The notes beneath the pieces are model-generated. The model was not told where the DNA came from. It made no database searches and was given only the letters and a program-made list of their open reading frames with translations. From Streptococcaceae bacterium (GTDB lineage Bacteria > Bacillota > Bacilli > Lactobacillales > Streptococcaceae), in contig JAISYB010000119.1 of the NCBI GenBank assembly GCA_031270215.1, forward strand, positions 1-14,024: a stretch of DNA of 14,024 nucleotides, given 5' to 3'. A program made the position numbers and the translations under genes. Below, piece by piece: positions 6,992 to 12,780 of this stretch. Positions within the stretch are counted from its first letter, which is position 1, and each line of letters starts with the position of its first letter.

Positions 6992-7062
6992 TGTTTAAAC
7001 TACTTGAACGAACGAACGAACGAACGAACGAACGAACGAACGAACGAACGAACGAACGATAG
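6991..7062 (+). CDS. RTNE-repeat leader peptide, copy A (23 aa)
   Basis: ATG TTT AAA CTA CTT GAA encodes MFKLLE, then four RTNE units and a final Arg before TAG at 7060-7062. Translation is credible because AGGAGGGG (6978-6985) sits five bases before the ATG, and the same start, ribosome site and first six codons recur in copy B. The repeat is the 4-bp unit CGAA, so a change of one unit shifts the frame. With 13 units the frame would read RTIASLRLFF and end at TAA 7098-7100 (37 aa). With 14 it would end at TAG 7094-7096. No phase fuses to the downstream gene. The product resembles no protein I know. A regulatory leader peptide is more likely than a functional polypeptide. Confidence 0.65.
   Translation: MFKLLERTNERTNERTNERTNER
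7009..7059 (+). repeat. Tetranucleotide microsatellite (CGAA)12
   Basis: Twelve perfect CGAA units (7009-7056) are followed by CGA and TAG. Because 4 and 3 share no factor, the tract cycles through CGA ACG AAC GAA in every forward frame and TTC GTT CGT TCG in every reverse frame. It contains no stop in any of the six. Such tracts mutate readily by strand slippage. It lies inside a translated leader. Confidence 0.97.
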
Positions 7063-7105
7063 CCTCCTTGCGCCTATTTTTTATGATGATGGATAGATAA
7101 TTGAG

Positions 7106-7132
7106 CATTAGTTGCCAAAAAAACAGCTAATG
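7106..7132 (+). promoter_or_regulatory. Hairpin between RTNE leader and TasA-like gene
   Basis: CATTAGTTG (7106-7114) pairs with CAGCTAATG (7124-7132) around CCAAAAAAA, nine pairs including one G-U. No T run follows. It begins six bases after the stop reached by the phase-1 frame of the leader (7098-7100), so ribosome position in the leader could affect it. Regulatory role inferred only. Confidence 0.4.
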
Positions 7133-7188
7133 GTCGGTATTTTAGCATAGCTTCAGAATGTTTTATTGTTATGCGAAAGGAGAAAATC

Positions 7189-8010
7189 ATGAAAAAAGAA
7201 GTACTCAATAAACGTAAAATCGCAAGTATTGGCGTTTTAGGTGCAATTGCGACAATCGGTATCTTTGCCGGCACCTACGCCAAGTATGTTTCAGAGCTGC
7301 CACTAACAGGTGGCGCAGACCAAAGCGCAAGGGTCGCCGTCTGGAATGTCGGTCAAAAGACTTTTTCTATCAATCTTTTTGATAAGTATTACTACGGTGC
7401 CAGTGGTGATGGTGCGAACAGCAGTCTTGCTGATAGTGGGCATGGCGAACTGAGCGCAGACCACGACACAGTCTTTCAGAATGGCACCGTGGAGAGCAGT
7501 AACATCCACAACGTTGTCGCACCCGGTACGCACGGCTATAAGACAATTAGGATTACCGATGCTGCAATTGAAGGAAACGGCAAAACTGAAGTAACTTATA
7601 CGCTAAGCGCCGTAGCAGGAGAAGGAGCAAGCGCAACTGTCACTCCCGAGGCCAGTGTCACCGCCTTTAAAAGTCAATTAAAGTTTGCTGTTGTGACCGA
7701 TGCTAAAGTGGAGGAAACTGGTACGACAATAATTAACTGGGCGGAGCAAAAATATCCAAAGGTAAATGGTGAAAACACCACCGATACTTCAATCGATTGG
7801 AAAGATGTTGATACCGCACTAGGTGGCATTGTTACTAATCTTGGGAATATCAAAGGGATTAAAGACATCGTTGTCCTCTGGAAATGGGAGTTTGAAAATA
7901 GCACTACTGAGAGTAACGACGAAAAAGACACTGCACTTGCTGTAACATCACCAACTATTCCACAGATTAGCATTAGCTTCGGAAAAATCAAGGCGGAGCA
8001 AGTCGATTAA
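7189..8010 (+). CDS. TasA/camelysin-like SipW-dependent exported protein
   Basis: A 273-aa exported protein resembling TasA/CalY (camelysin), which form fibres or matrix on the cell surface. It has a basic start (MKKEVLNKRK), a hydrophobic core IASIGVLGAIATIGIFAG (11-28), and GTYAKYVSE followed by ARVAVWNVG (48-55). This is the pattern of signal peptides cut by the unusual signal peptidase SipW rather than a classic AxA site. Further family-like features are VVAPGTHGYKTIRI (109-122), IVVLWKWEFE (227-236) and the C-terminal DTAL...ISFGKIKAEQVD (247-273). There is no cell-wall anchor motif. I chose the ATG at 7189 because AAAGGAG (7176-7182) lies six bases before it; an upstream in-frame ATG at 7171 has no such site. 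It follows the RTNE leader by 126 nt and is the probable regulated gene. SipW is not in the window. Exact role, fibre or otherwise, is not proven. Confidence 0.75.
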   Translation: MKKEVLNKRKIASIGVLGAIATIGIFAGTYAKYVSELPLTGGADQSARVAVWNVGQKTFSINLFDKYYYGASGDGANSSLADSGHGELSADHDTVFQNGTVESSNIHNVVAPGTHGYKTIRITDAAIEGNGKTEVTYTLSAVAGEGASATVTPEASVTAFKSQLKFAVVTDAKVEETGTTIINWAEQKYPKVNGENTTDTSIDWKDVDTALGGIVTNLGNIKGIKDIVVLWKWEFENSTTESNDEKDTALAVTSPTIPQISISFGKIKAEQVD

Positions 8011-8051
8011 AGCTTTCAAAAAGCTTATTAGGCGTTTCTAGCGCAGTTAGT

Positions 8052-8061
8052 GATACGTATC
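8052..8061. other. Perfect 10-bp palindrome GATACGTATC
   Basis: A perfect palindrome lies in the short gap between the TasA-like stop codon and its terminator. It could be a protein-binding site or chance. No second copy was found in the window. Confidence 0.2.
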
Positions 8062-8091
8062 GAGTAATTTTATTAATATTGTCCTCCCAAA

Positions 8092-8129
8092 AAAGCCAAG
8101 CTCAGCGCTTTATCTGAGCTTGGCTTTTT
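8092..8129 (+). terminator. Rho-independent terminator after the TasA-like gene
   Basis: AAAGCCAAGCTCAG (8092-8105) pairs perfectly with CTGAGCTTGGCTTT (8114-8127) around CGCTTTAT, then TTG. An A-rich left flank could let it work from both sides. It defines the leader plus TasA-like gene as one transcription unit. Confidence 0.9.
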
Positions 8130-8152
8130 GATATTTGAGTGGGGAATGTTGT

Positions 8153-8203
8153 ATGACGAAAGCGAAACAGCGGCGTTTGGCAACGGAAGAATTAGAAAAC
8201 TGA
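8153..8203 (+). other. Tiny ORF related to the dispersed repeat (16 aa)
   Basis: ATG to TGA encodes MTKAKQRRLATEELEN. A GTGGGG lies 10-15 bases upstream. The DNA resembles the start of the repeat at 13595-13643 (CAGCAGTGTTTAGCGAGGTAG against CAGCGGCGTTTGGCAACGGAAG), so it is more likely a diverged repeat end than a gene. Confidence 0.25.
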
Positions 8204-8214
8204 GGATAATGCCT

Positions 8215-8233
8215 GAGGCTGACCCAAAAGTCT
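8215..8233 (+). repeat. Extra half of the palindromic element end
   Basis: GAGGCTGACCCAAAAGTCT here is identical to 8337-8355, the left end of the palindromic insertion. It lies just outside the left edge of the ~150-bp dispersed repeat and may be a leftover or solo end of another copy. Confidence 0.6.
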
Positions 8234-8242
8234 TTGCCGCTG

Positions 8243-8550
8243 TTTAATGTTCGTAATTCACGGGGGACAAGCAGTGCCGATTAGTCAGCACCTAAGGGAA
8301 AGCGAATAAGGCACGTTGCCACTAGCTTTTCCGTAAGAGGCTGACCCAAAAGTCTTGAAAATAGAAAAATCGCATGAAATTCATTTGTGAAAACATTGAT
8401 TTCATGCGGTTTTTCTATTTTATAATCAGCGAATTTCAGACTTTTGGGTCAGAATCAACTTCGTTTGCCTGGAAAATAGATAAAATTCCGAACATTGGTG
8501 AATATTGACAACAATTTCCTAATTGCTACGTCGTTAAACGCTGCTGTCCC
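8243..8550 (+). repeat. Dispersed ~150-bp repeat, copy R1, interrupted
   Basis: 8243-8330 and 8470-8550 together match the reverse complement of 12532-12684. Shared blocks include TTTAATGTTCGTAATTCACG, CAGTGCCG, TAGTCAGCA, TAAGGGAAAGCG, GGCACGTTGCC, TGGAAAATAGATAAA, CCGAACATTGG and CTACGTCGTTAAACG. The two halves are separated by about 139 bp of unrelated palindromic DNA. The unit has no open frame of note; it appears to be an intergenic repeat of the BOX or MITE kind. It ends next to the yidC stop codon. Confidence 0.85.
8331..8469. mobile_element. Small palindromic (MITE-like) insertion in repeat R1
   Basis: CTGACCCAAAAGTCT (8341-8355) is the exact inverted repeat of AGACTTTTGGGTCAG (8438-8452). 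Inside, AAAATAGAAAAATCGCATGAAAT pairs with ATTTCATGCGGTTTTTCTATTTT except for a one-base difference and a 15-nt bulge on one side. CGTTGCC (8324-8330) and CGTTTGCC (8462-8469) flank it and could be an imperfect target duplication, since the uninterrupted copy at 12532-12684 has only one. It encodes nothing. Confidence 0.6.
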
Positions 8551-8561
8551 ACCTCATATAA

Positions 8562-9476
8562 TCAGCGTTTTTGCTTGCCGGCATTACGATTCTTTTTATT
8601 AGGTTGCGATACTTGGCTCACTGGTGAAGCGGTATGAGTAACGTCTTTTTTCACAGCTACGTCAGGCAGCTTAGGTGGATTTTTTTCAAATTCTTCGTCA
8701 ATTTTTTTCCGCAAGCGTGGCTTAATCAAAAGACTAGTGATTAAGGTCTGAATCAGACCGAAGAAACCGCCGACTACCCAGTAAAGTGCTACGCCGGCAG
8801 GTGAGCTAAGCGACATGAAAGCAAAGAGTAGCGGGCTCACATAAGCCATTGTTTTCATCTGTTTCTTTTGATCTTCAGGAATACCAATCATTGAAGCATA
8901 GCTTTGGACAAAATAGATGATACCCGTTAAAACAACGAAAAGTAGACTACGATCTCCTAGGTTAATTCCTAAAAAGTTGGCGTCACTAATACCTGGTGTA
9001 TAGCGTGCAGCATAGAATAGTGCGGAGAAGAAAGGCATTTGAATTAATAACGGTAAACAACCAAGGCTGCCTAGCATATTAATACCATTTTCCTTTTGCA
9101 CACGCATCAGCTCAGCCTGTGCCGCCATTTTTTCTTCCTGAGAAGTAGCATTTTTCAATTTATCTTGAAACGGCTCAAGGAGCGGCTTCAAATAATTCAT
9201 CTTCTCCTGCTGATAGCTTGCTTTATGCGCTTGATATAAACCAAGTGGTAAAATCAATAAACGAACGATAATAGTTACCATGATAATCGCTAAACCATAG
9301 CCCAGCTGCATATTTTGAGCAAAGAACTCAATGACCTTGCTCATCGGTTGTACCAACAAGTGCCACACCCAGCCCTCGCCGGTCGGTTTGCCAGACTTTG
9401 TTTGCACACAACCGCTTAGCGTTAAAAGCAGCGTAATAGCTAAGCCTGAAAATAATAGACGCTTTAATTGTTTCAT
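8562..9476 (-). CDS. yidC: Membrane protein insertase YidC (YidC2/OxaA lipoprotein)
   Basis: Inserts and folds membrane proteins, with or without SecYEG. The 304-aa protein begins with a lipoprotein signal ending in the lipobox LSGC, so Cys23 would be lipidated and the rest anchored in the membrane. Five membrane spans follow, starting near 57-80. The conserved positively charged residue of the hydrophilic groove is Arg72 in TIIVRLLILPLGL. A cytoplasmic charged hairpin (82-130) comes before the LGCLPLLIQMPFFSALF segment (138-154). The C-terminal tail is long and basic (KPRLRKK through NKKNRNAGKQKR), as in Gram-positive YidC2 paralogues, where it helps bind ribosomes. The ATG has AAGGATGG upstream. 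It is a single-gene unit, with no rnpA neighbour, which also fits YidC2. Confidence 0.95.
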   Translation of the reverse strand: MKQLKRLLFSGLAITLLLTLSGCVQTKSGKPTGEGWVWHLLVQPMSKVIEFFAQNMQLGYGLAIIMVTIIVRLLILPLGLYQAHKASYQQEKMNYLKPLLEPFQDKLKNATSQEEKMAAQAELMRVQKENGINMLGSLGCLPLLIQMPFFSALFYAARYTPGISDANFLGINLGDRSLLFVVLTGIIYFVQSYASMIGIPEDQKKQMKTMAYVSPLLFAFMSLSSPAGVALYWVVGGFFGLIQTLITSLLIKPRLRKKIDEEFEKNPPKLPDVAVKKDVTHTASPVSQVSQPNKKNRNAGKQKR

Positions 9477-9540
9477 ATTTTTTATTCCATCCTTTGATCA
9501 GGTTAAAAGTAACCCTGCATTTTGTTTAAGATACTTTAGT

Positions 9541-9549
9541 ATTATAACA
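9541..9549 (-). promoter_or_regulatory. Extended -10 promoter of yidC
   Basis: On the minus strand this reads TGTTATAAT, a perfect extended -10. The -35 region is poor, as often seen with extended -10 promoters. It lies 65 bp upstream of the yidC ATG. Confidence 0.65.
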
Positions 9550-9640
9550 AAAAAACAACCGTATGACTGAAATAATCGGACTTTTTTTCAATTCAGCCAG
9601 ATTTGTAAAAAAGCTTTAGATAAAATCTCTAATTGATAAA

Positions 9641-9693
9641 AATAGAAACCGCATGAAACCAACGTTTTACTTAACGGATTTCATACGGTTTTT
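9641..9693 (-). terminator. Terminator of cysK
   Basis: AAACCGCATGAAACC (9647-9660 region) pairs with GGATTTCATACGGTTT (9676-9691) with one bulge. On the minus strand the 3' arm is followed by a T-rich run (TTTCTATTTTT). It lies 20 bp after the cysK stop codon. On the plus strand the right arm is also followed by T residues, so it may work in both directions. The stem sequence resembles the core of the palindromic insertion at 8331-8469. Confidence 0.75.
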
Positions 9694-9713
9694 GGATTTT
9701 AAAGCTTTAAAAA

Positions 9714-10643
9714 TTAATCTTCAAATTGGTACAAGGCTGTTGAGAGATAGCGTTCGCCATTATCTGCTGCAATTGCGAGTACTTTCTTCCCCTTACCTAG
9801 CTTTTTAGCAACGTCAATCGCGGCTTTAATTGCGGCACCGGAAGAAATACCGATTAGATAACCCTCTTTTGTTCCGAAGTCACGTGCGGTTGTTAAGGCA
9901 TCCTCGCTTGAAACCTGAATGATTTCGTTGTAGATATCGGTGTCTAAAACATCAGGAATAAAGCCTGCGGAAATACCTTGAATTTTATGTGGACCAGGAT
10001 TTCCACCAGATAGAATTGGTGATTCTGATGATTCAACCGCAAAGAGCTGAATTTCTGGATTGGCTTTTTTAAGCGTGTGACCTGCGCCTGTTAATGTGCC
10101 GCCAGTACCAACACCCGAAACAAAGGCGTCAAGTCCTGTTGGACCGAATGCTTCAATAATCTCAGGACCAGTTGTTACCTCGTGAATTAATGGATTAGCC
10201 GGATTTTTAAATTGTAAAGGTAAAAACCAATCATTTTCCTCAGCAAGCTCAGTAGCTGTAGCAATTGCTGTCTTCATACCACCGGCACCTGGTGTTAGAA
10301 CAAGCTTTGCACCGTAGGCTTGCATTAATTTACGACGTTCAATTGAGAATGTATCAGGCATGACAATGACGACATTGTAGCCTTTGGCTGCACCGACAAA
10401 CGATAAACCAATTCCTGTATTACCGGAAGTAGGCTCGATAATCGTGTCGCCCGGTTTGATTTTGCCTTCCTTTTCGGCAGCTTCAATCATGGATAATGCA
10501 ATTCTATCCTTAACGGAGCTTGCAGGGTTGAATGCTTCAAGCTTAACGTAAACCTCTGCTGCGTCATCTGGAACAAGACGGTTTAATTTTAAGATAGGTG
10601 TGTTACCAACAAGTTCTAAAACATTTTCGTAAATTGCTGTCAT
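9714..10643 (-). CDS. cysK: Cysteine synthase A (O-acetylserine sulfhydrylase)
   Basis: Makes L-cysteine from O-acetylserine and sulfide with pyridoxal phosphate. At 309 aa it has the standard CysK length. The cofactor lysine is Lys45 in NPASSVKDR. The substrate loop is EPTSGNTG (70-77), the phosphate-binding glycine loop is GVGTGGT (177-183), and GISSGA (265-270) supplies the serine near the cofactor ring. The ATG has a strong AGGAGGAATT site upstream. The gene is alone and divergent from ispH, with no serine acetyltransferase gene nearby. The closely related cystathionine beta-synthase or CysM forms are less likely given the full CysK pattern. Confidence 0.95.
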   Translation of the reverse strand: MTAIYENVLELVGNTPILKLNRLVPDDAAEVYVKLEAFNPASSVKDRIALSMIEAAEKEGKIKPGDTIIEPTSGNTGIGLSFVGAAKGYNVVIVMPDTFSIERRKLMQAYGAKLVLTPGAGGMKTAIATATELAEENDWFLPLQFKNPANPLIHEVTTGPEIIEAFGPTGLDAFVSGVGTGGTLTGAGHTLKKANPEIQLFAVESSESPILSGGNPGPHKIQGISAGFIPDVLDTDIYNEIIQVSSEDALTTARDFGTKEGYLIGISSGAAIKAAIDVAKKLGKGKKVLAIAADNGERYLSTALYQFED

Positions 10644-10670
10644 TAATCAATTCCTCCTAAAATTTTGTGC

Positions 10671-10705
10671 ATTATATTTTGATTCCTTACACTTTTTAGT
10701 ATACT
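10671..10705. promoter_or_regulatory. Divergent promoters of cysK and ispH
   Basis: On the plus strand TTTTGA (10677-10682), a 17-bp spacer and TATACT (10700-10705) form a promoter for ispH. On the minus strand TATAAT (complement of ATTATA, 10671-10676) serves cysK; its -35 is weak. The two overlap, so polymerases could compete. AGTATACT is palindromic. Confidence 0.55.
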
Positions 10706-10781
10706 ATCTAACAGGGTATGTTAAAAGAAGCATGTTTCTATCGAATGATAGAAGAAATCTATAGAGGCAGTTGAGGTTTAA

Positions 10782-11771
10782 ATGAAAGTAGTAAATATCA
10801 GCCCTAGAGGCTATTGTTATGGGGTAATTGATGCGATGGTGATTGCGAGAAATGCTGCATTATCGACTGATTTGCCACGACCCATTTATATTTTAGGCAT
10901 GATTGTGCACAATAAACACGTGACGGATAGCTTTGATGCAATAGGTATTCAGACATTGGACGGGTCAAATCGCCTAGAGATTCTTGAAAAAATTACCGAA
11001 GGGACGGTCATTTTTACAGCGCATGGCGTTAGTCCAAGAGTTGTGAAGCGTGCAAAGGAAAAAGGTTTGACAGTCATTGATGCCAGCTGCCCAGATGTTT
11101 TAATTACTCACGAGCTAATCGAGATGAAGCTAGCTTCCGGTTATCAAATCATTTATATCGGGAAAAAAGGTCACCCCGAGCCGGAAGGGGTCATCGGCAT
11201 TGATCCGGAAAATATTCATTTGATTTCAAACTTTCAGGATATAGATGAATTATCGATTGAGGGCAAAACATTTTTAACCAATCAAACGACAATGAGCCAA
11301 TGGGATGTTTCTGAAATGATGGAAAAAATTCAAGGAAAATATCCAAATGTGGAAATTCACCAAGATATTTGCCAAGCGACACAGGAAAGGCAGGAAGCGG
11401 TGGCTAATCAAGCTAAGGCGTGTGATTTAGTGATTGTTGTTGGAGATCCTAAAAGTAATAATACCAACCGTTTGGCGCAGGTTGCGACCGAGCAAGCGGC
11501 AACTAGTGCTAAGCGAGTTGCTGATGTCAGCGAGCTAGAACCTGAGTGGTTTAAAGATGTTGAAGTCGTGGGGATTACCGCAGGCGCTTCAACGCCAACA
11601 CCGATTGTCCGAGAAGTCATCAAAGCGCTACATCTCTTAGCAAATGGTGAAAAAGTCAAGTCAACTGTCACTGCTGAGATGATTCTACCCAAAGGGAAGC
11701 CTAAGAGCTTGGAAGAGAAAAGATTAAAGCGAATGAATGATTTAAGAGAAAAGCAGTTGAGGGAGAATTGA
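10782..11771 (+). CDS. ispH: 4-hydroxy-3-methylbut-2-enyl diphosphate reductase IspH
   Basis: Last enzyme of the MEP isoprenoid pathway: an iron-sulfur reductase that turns HMBPP into isopentenyl and dimethylallyl diphosphate. The three cluster cysteines are Cys12 (RGYCYGV), Cys103 (DASCPDV) and Cys197 (DICQATQERQ). Substrate-binding residues are also present: His43 (IVHN), His81 (TAHG), His131 and Glu133 (KGHPEPEG), and Ser225/Asn227 (GDPKSNNTNRL). The 329-aa length is slightly above the family norm because of a charged Lys/Arg/Glu-rich tail after about 305. The start has GAGG five bases upstream. No other MEP gene is in the window. IspH presence argues against a purely mevalonate-dependent lactic acid bacterium. 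Confidence 0.95.
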   Translation: MKVVNISPRGYCYGVIDAMVIARNAALSTDLPRPIYILGMIVHNKHVTDSFDAIGIQTLDGSNRLEILEKITEGTVIFTAHGVSPRVVKRAKEKGLTVIDASCPDVLITHELIEMKLASGYQIIYIGKKGHPEPEGVIGIDPENIHLISNFQDIDELSIEGKTFLTNQTTMSQWDVSEMMEKIQGKYPNVEIHQDICQATQERQEAVANQAKACDLVIVVGDPKSNNTNRLAQVATEQAATSAKRVADVSELEPEWFKDVEVVGITAGASTPTPIVREVIKALHLLANGEKVKSTVTAEMILPKGKPKSLEEKRLKRMNDLREKQLREN

Positions 11772-12006
11772 ACCTCTAAATTATTATCAAATAAAAAACA
11801 TTATTTTTCATAACTAAAAATAACTCATTAAATACACACTCATTATTTTATAAAATCAATTCAAATGTATAGTGTAATAATGTGGATTTATTAATTTTAT
11901 CAAAAGGGATAAAGCAGCTATGAAAAAGGCAACTATTTTATGAATTAATGCAGTGTTTATTTGTCAAAAATCGTGATAAATTTAGTGGTCAAGGAGCTAA
12001 ATAAAC
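11772..12006. other. AT-rich intergenic region after ispH
   Basis: Very AT-rich, with no gene of useful length. ATG AAA AAG GCA ACT ATT TTA TGA at 11920-11943 is a seven-codon ORF with AAAAGGGAT some 12 bases upstream. TATAGTGTAATAAT around 11869-11882 could contain a -10, but I found no -35. With the terminator at 12007-12045 it could make a short RNA of about 150 nt; this is a weak possibility. Confidence 0.35.
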
Positions 12007-12045
12007 GTGATTTGGGTATAAAAATTGCCCAAATCGCATTTTTTT
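12007..12045 (+). terminator. Rho-independent terminator upstream of ridA
   Basis: GTGATTTGGG (12007-12016) pairs with CCCAAATCGC (12028-12037), with one G-U type pair, around TATAAAAATTG. A run of seven T residues ends at 12045. It lies 236 bp after ispH and stops readthrough from ispH or a small upstream transcript. Confidence 0.85.
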
Positions 12046-12067
12046 AACTCATTTTTTTATTTTTTAA

Positions 12068-12095
12068 TTGTAATTTTATAAAAATTTGATATAAT
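12068..12095 (+). promoter_or_regulatory. Promoter of ridA
   Basis: TTGTAA (12068-12073), a 16-bp AT-rich spacer and a perfect TATAAT (12090-12095) form a strong sigma-A promoter. Transcription would start near 12102, a few bases before the GGAGG ribosome site. Confidence 0.8.
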
Positions 12096-12127
12096 CTGTT
12101 TTGTGAGAAGGATGGAGGTTTTTGTTA

Positions 12128-12502
12128 ATGGAAGTTGTACAAACAAATTTTGCCCCTCAAGCCATTGGTCCATACGTCCAGGGGAAGATTGTAAATGGCT
12201 TACTGTTTGCTTCAGGTCAGATTCCCTTGTCAGCGGAAACTGGTGAGATTGTCGGAAAAACAATCGAAGAGCAAACGACACAGGTTTTGAAAAACGTTGA
12301 GGCAATTTTGATAGCCGCAGGCACAAATTTTGACAATGTTGTCAAAACGACCTGTTTTTTATCAAATATGGATAATTTTGTGGCGTTTAATGAAGTCTAT
12401 CGAAAATCTTTTCGAGGAGATTTTCCGGCAAGAAGTGCTGTTGAAGTTGCGAAGTTACCTAGAGATGTCTTGATTGAGATTGAAGTGATCGCAGCAGTTT
12501 AA
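12128..12502 (+). CDS. ridA: Reactive imine/enamine deaminase RidA (YjgF family)
   Basis: Hydrolyses reactive 2-aminoacrylate and related enamines or imines made by PLP enzymes, protecting other PLP enzymes from damage. The 124-aa protein has the usual RidA length. Family residues are visible: GPYVQ with Tyr16, FASGQIPLS (28-35), Arg102 in FPARSAVEV, and the C-terminal IEIEVIAAV with Glu119. I use the ATG at 12128, nine bases after GGAGG (12114-12118). A TTG at 12122, two codons earlier, is too close to that site. It has its own promoter. The family signature Arg supports true RidA activity rather than the inactive Rid relatives. Confidence 0.92.
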   Translation: MEVVQTNFAPQAIGPYVQGKIVNGLLFASGQIPLSAETGEIVGKTIEEQTTQVLKNVEAILIAAGTNFDNVVKTTCFLSNMDNFVAFNEVYRKSFRGDFPARSAVEVAKLPRDVLIEIEVIAAV

Positions 12503-12531
12503 AAATGTCTGGGTTTGATGAAGATGGGATT

Positions 12532-12684
12532 CATCGTTTAACGACGTAGAAAATTAGGAAATTGTTGTCGATATTCGCCAATGTTCGGAAATTTATCTAT
12601 TTTCCAGGCAACGTGCCTTAGCCGCTTTCCCTTAGTTGCTGACTAGTCGGCACTGTTTGTCTTCCGTGAATTACGAACATTAAA
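12532..12684 (-). repeat. Dispersed ~150-bp repeat, copy R2, intact
   Basis: The reverse complement matches R1 (8243-8330 plus 8470-8550) over its whole length and gives the uninterrupted form of the unit. It begins with a CGTTTAACGACGTAG block and ends at CGTGAATTACGAACATTAA. A TAG is conserved in the ACGTAG block in all copies and no long frame is kept, so it does not look like a protein gene. It starts 30 bp after the ridA stop codon. Confidence 0.85.
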
Positions 12685-12780
12685 AAAGGTGCGACTTATG
12701 TTCCGGTTTCTACAAACAAGCCTTTGTTACGTTTTTGCTTTAAATTCGAAAAAACAATTAAAAAAATATGAAAAAACAGC

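Larger units (their letters stand above)
6797..7069 (+). repeat. Leader repeat copy A (promoter, RTNE peptide, CGAA tract)
   Basis: This segment is repeated in the same orientation at 13733-14024. Shared blocks include AATCTCAGTAT, a diverged AT-rich middle, then GAGTTATGTGTTAGAATTAA, TTTAATGAAATGG and near-identity from GTTGACAGGAGGGGTTGTC through the CGAA tract to CTCCT. Conservation is highest at the -10 region, the ribosome site, the start codon and the tetranucleotide repeat. That suggests selection on the leader rather than simple recent duplication. Confidence 0.9.

Noticed and set aside
7009..7059. CGAA tract as a LexA/SOS box
   Set aside because: The Gram-positive SOS box is an inverted CGAAC...GTTCG; here the units are direct repeats only, with no inverted half on the same strand.
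6991..7062. CGAA tract as a CRISPR array or replication iterons
   Set aside because: The unit is only 4 bp with no spacers, there are no cas or rep genes, and it lies in a translated frame with a conserved ribosome site.
7009..7191. Slippage fusing the RTNE peptide to the TasA-like protein
   Set aside because: All three frames after the repeat stop by 7100 (TAG 7060, TAG 7094, TAA 7098), well before the ATG at 7189.
8536..8572. AAACGCTG...CAGCGTTT hairpin as a yidC terminator
   Set aside because: It overlaps the yidC stop codon and on the minus strand has no T run after it; it belongs mainly to the end of repeat R1.
9331..9570. 79-aa plus-strand ORF over the yidC start
   Set aside because: It is the antisense of the yidC lipoprotein signal and promoter region, with no ribosome site.
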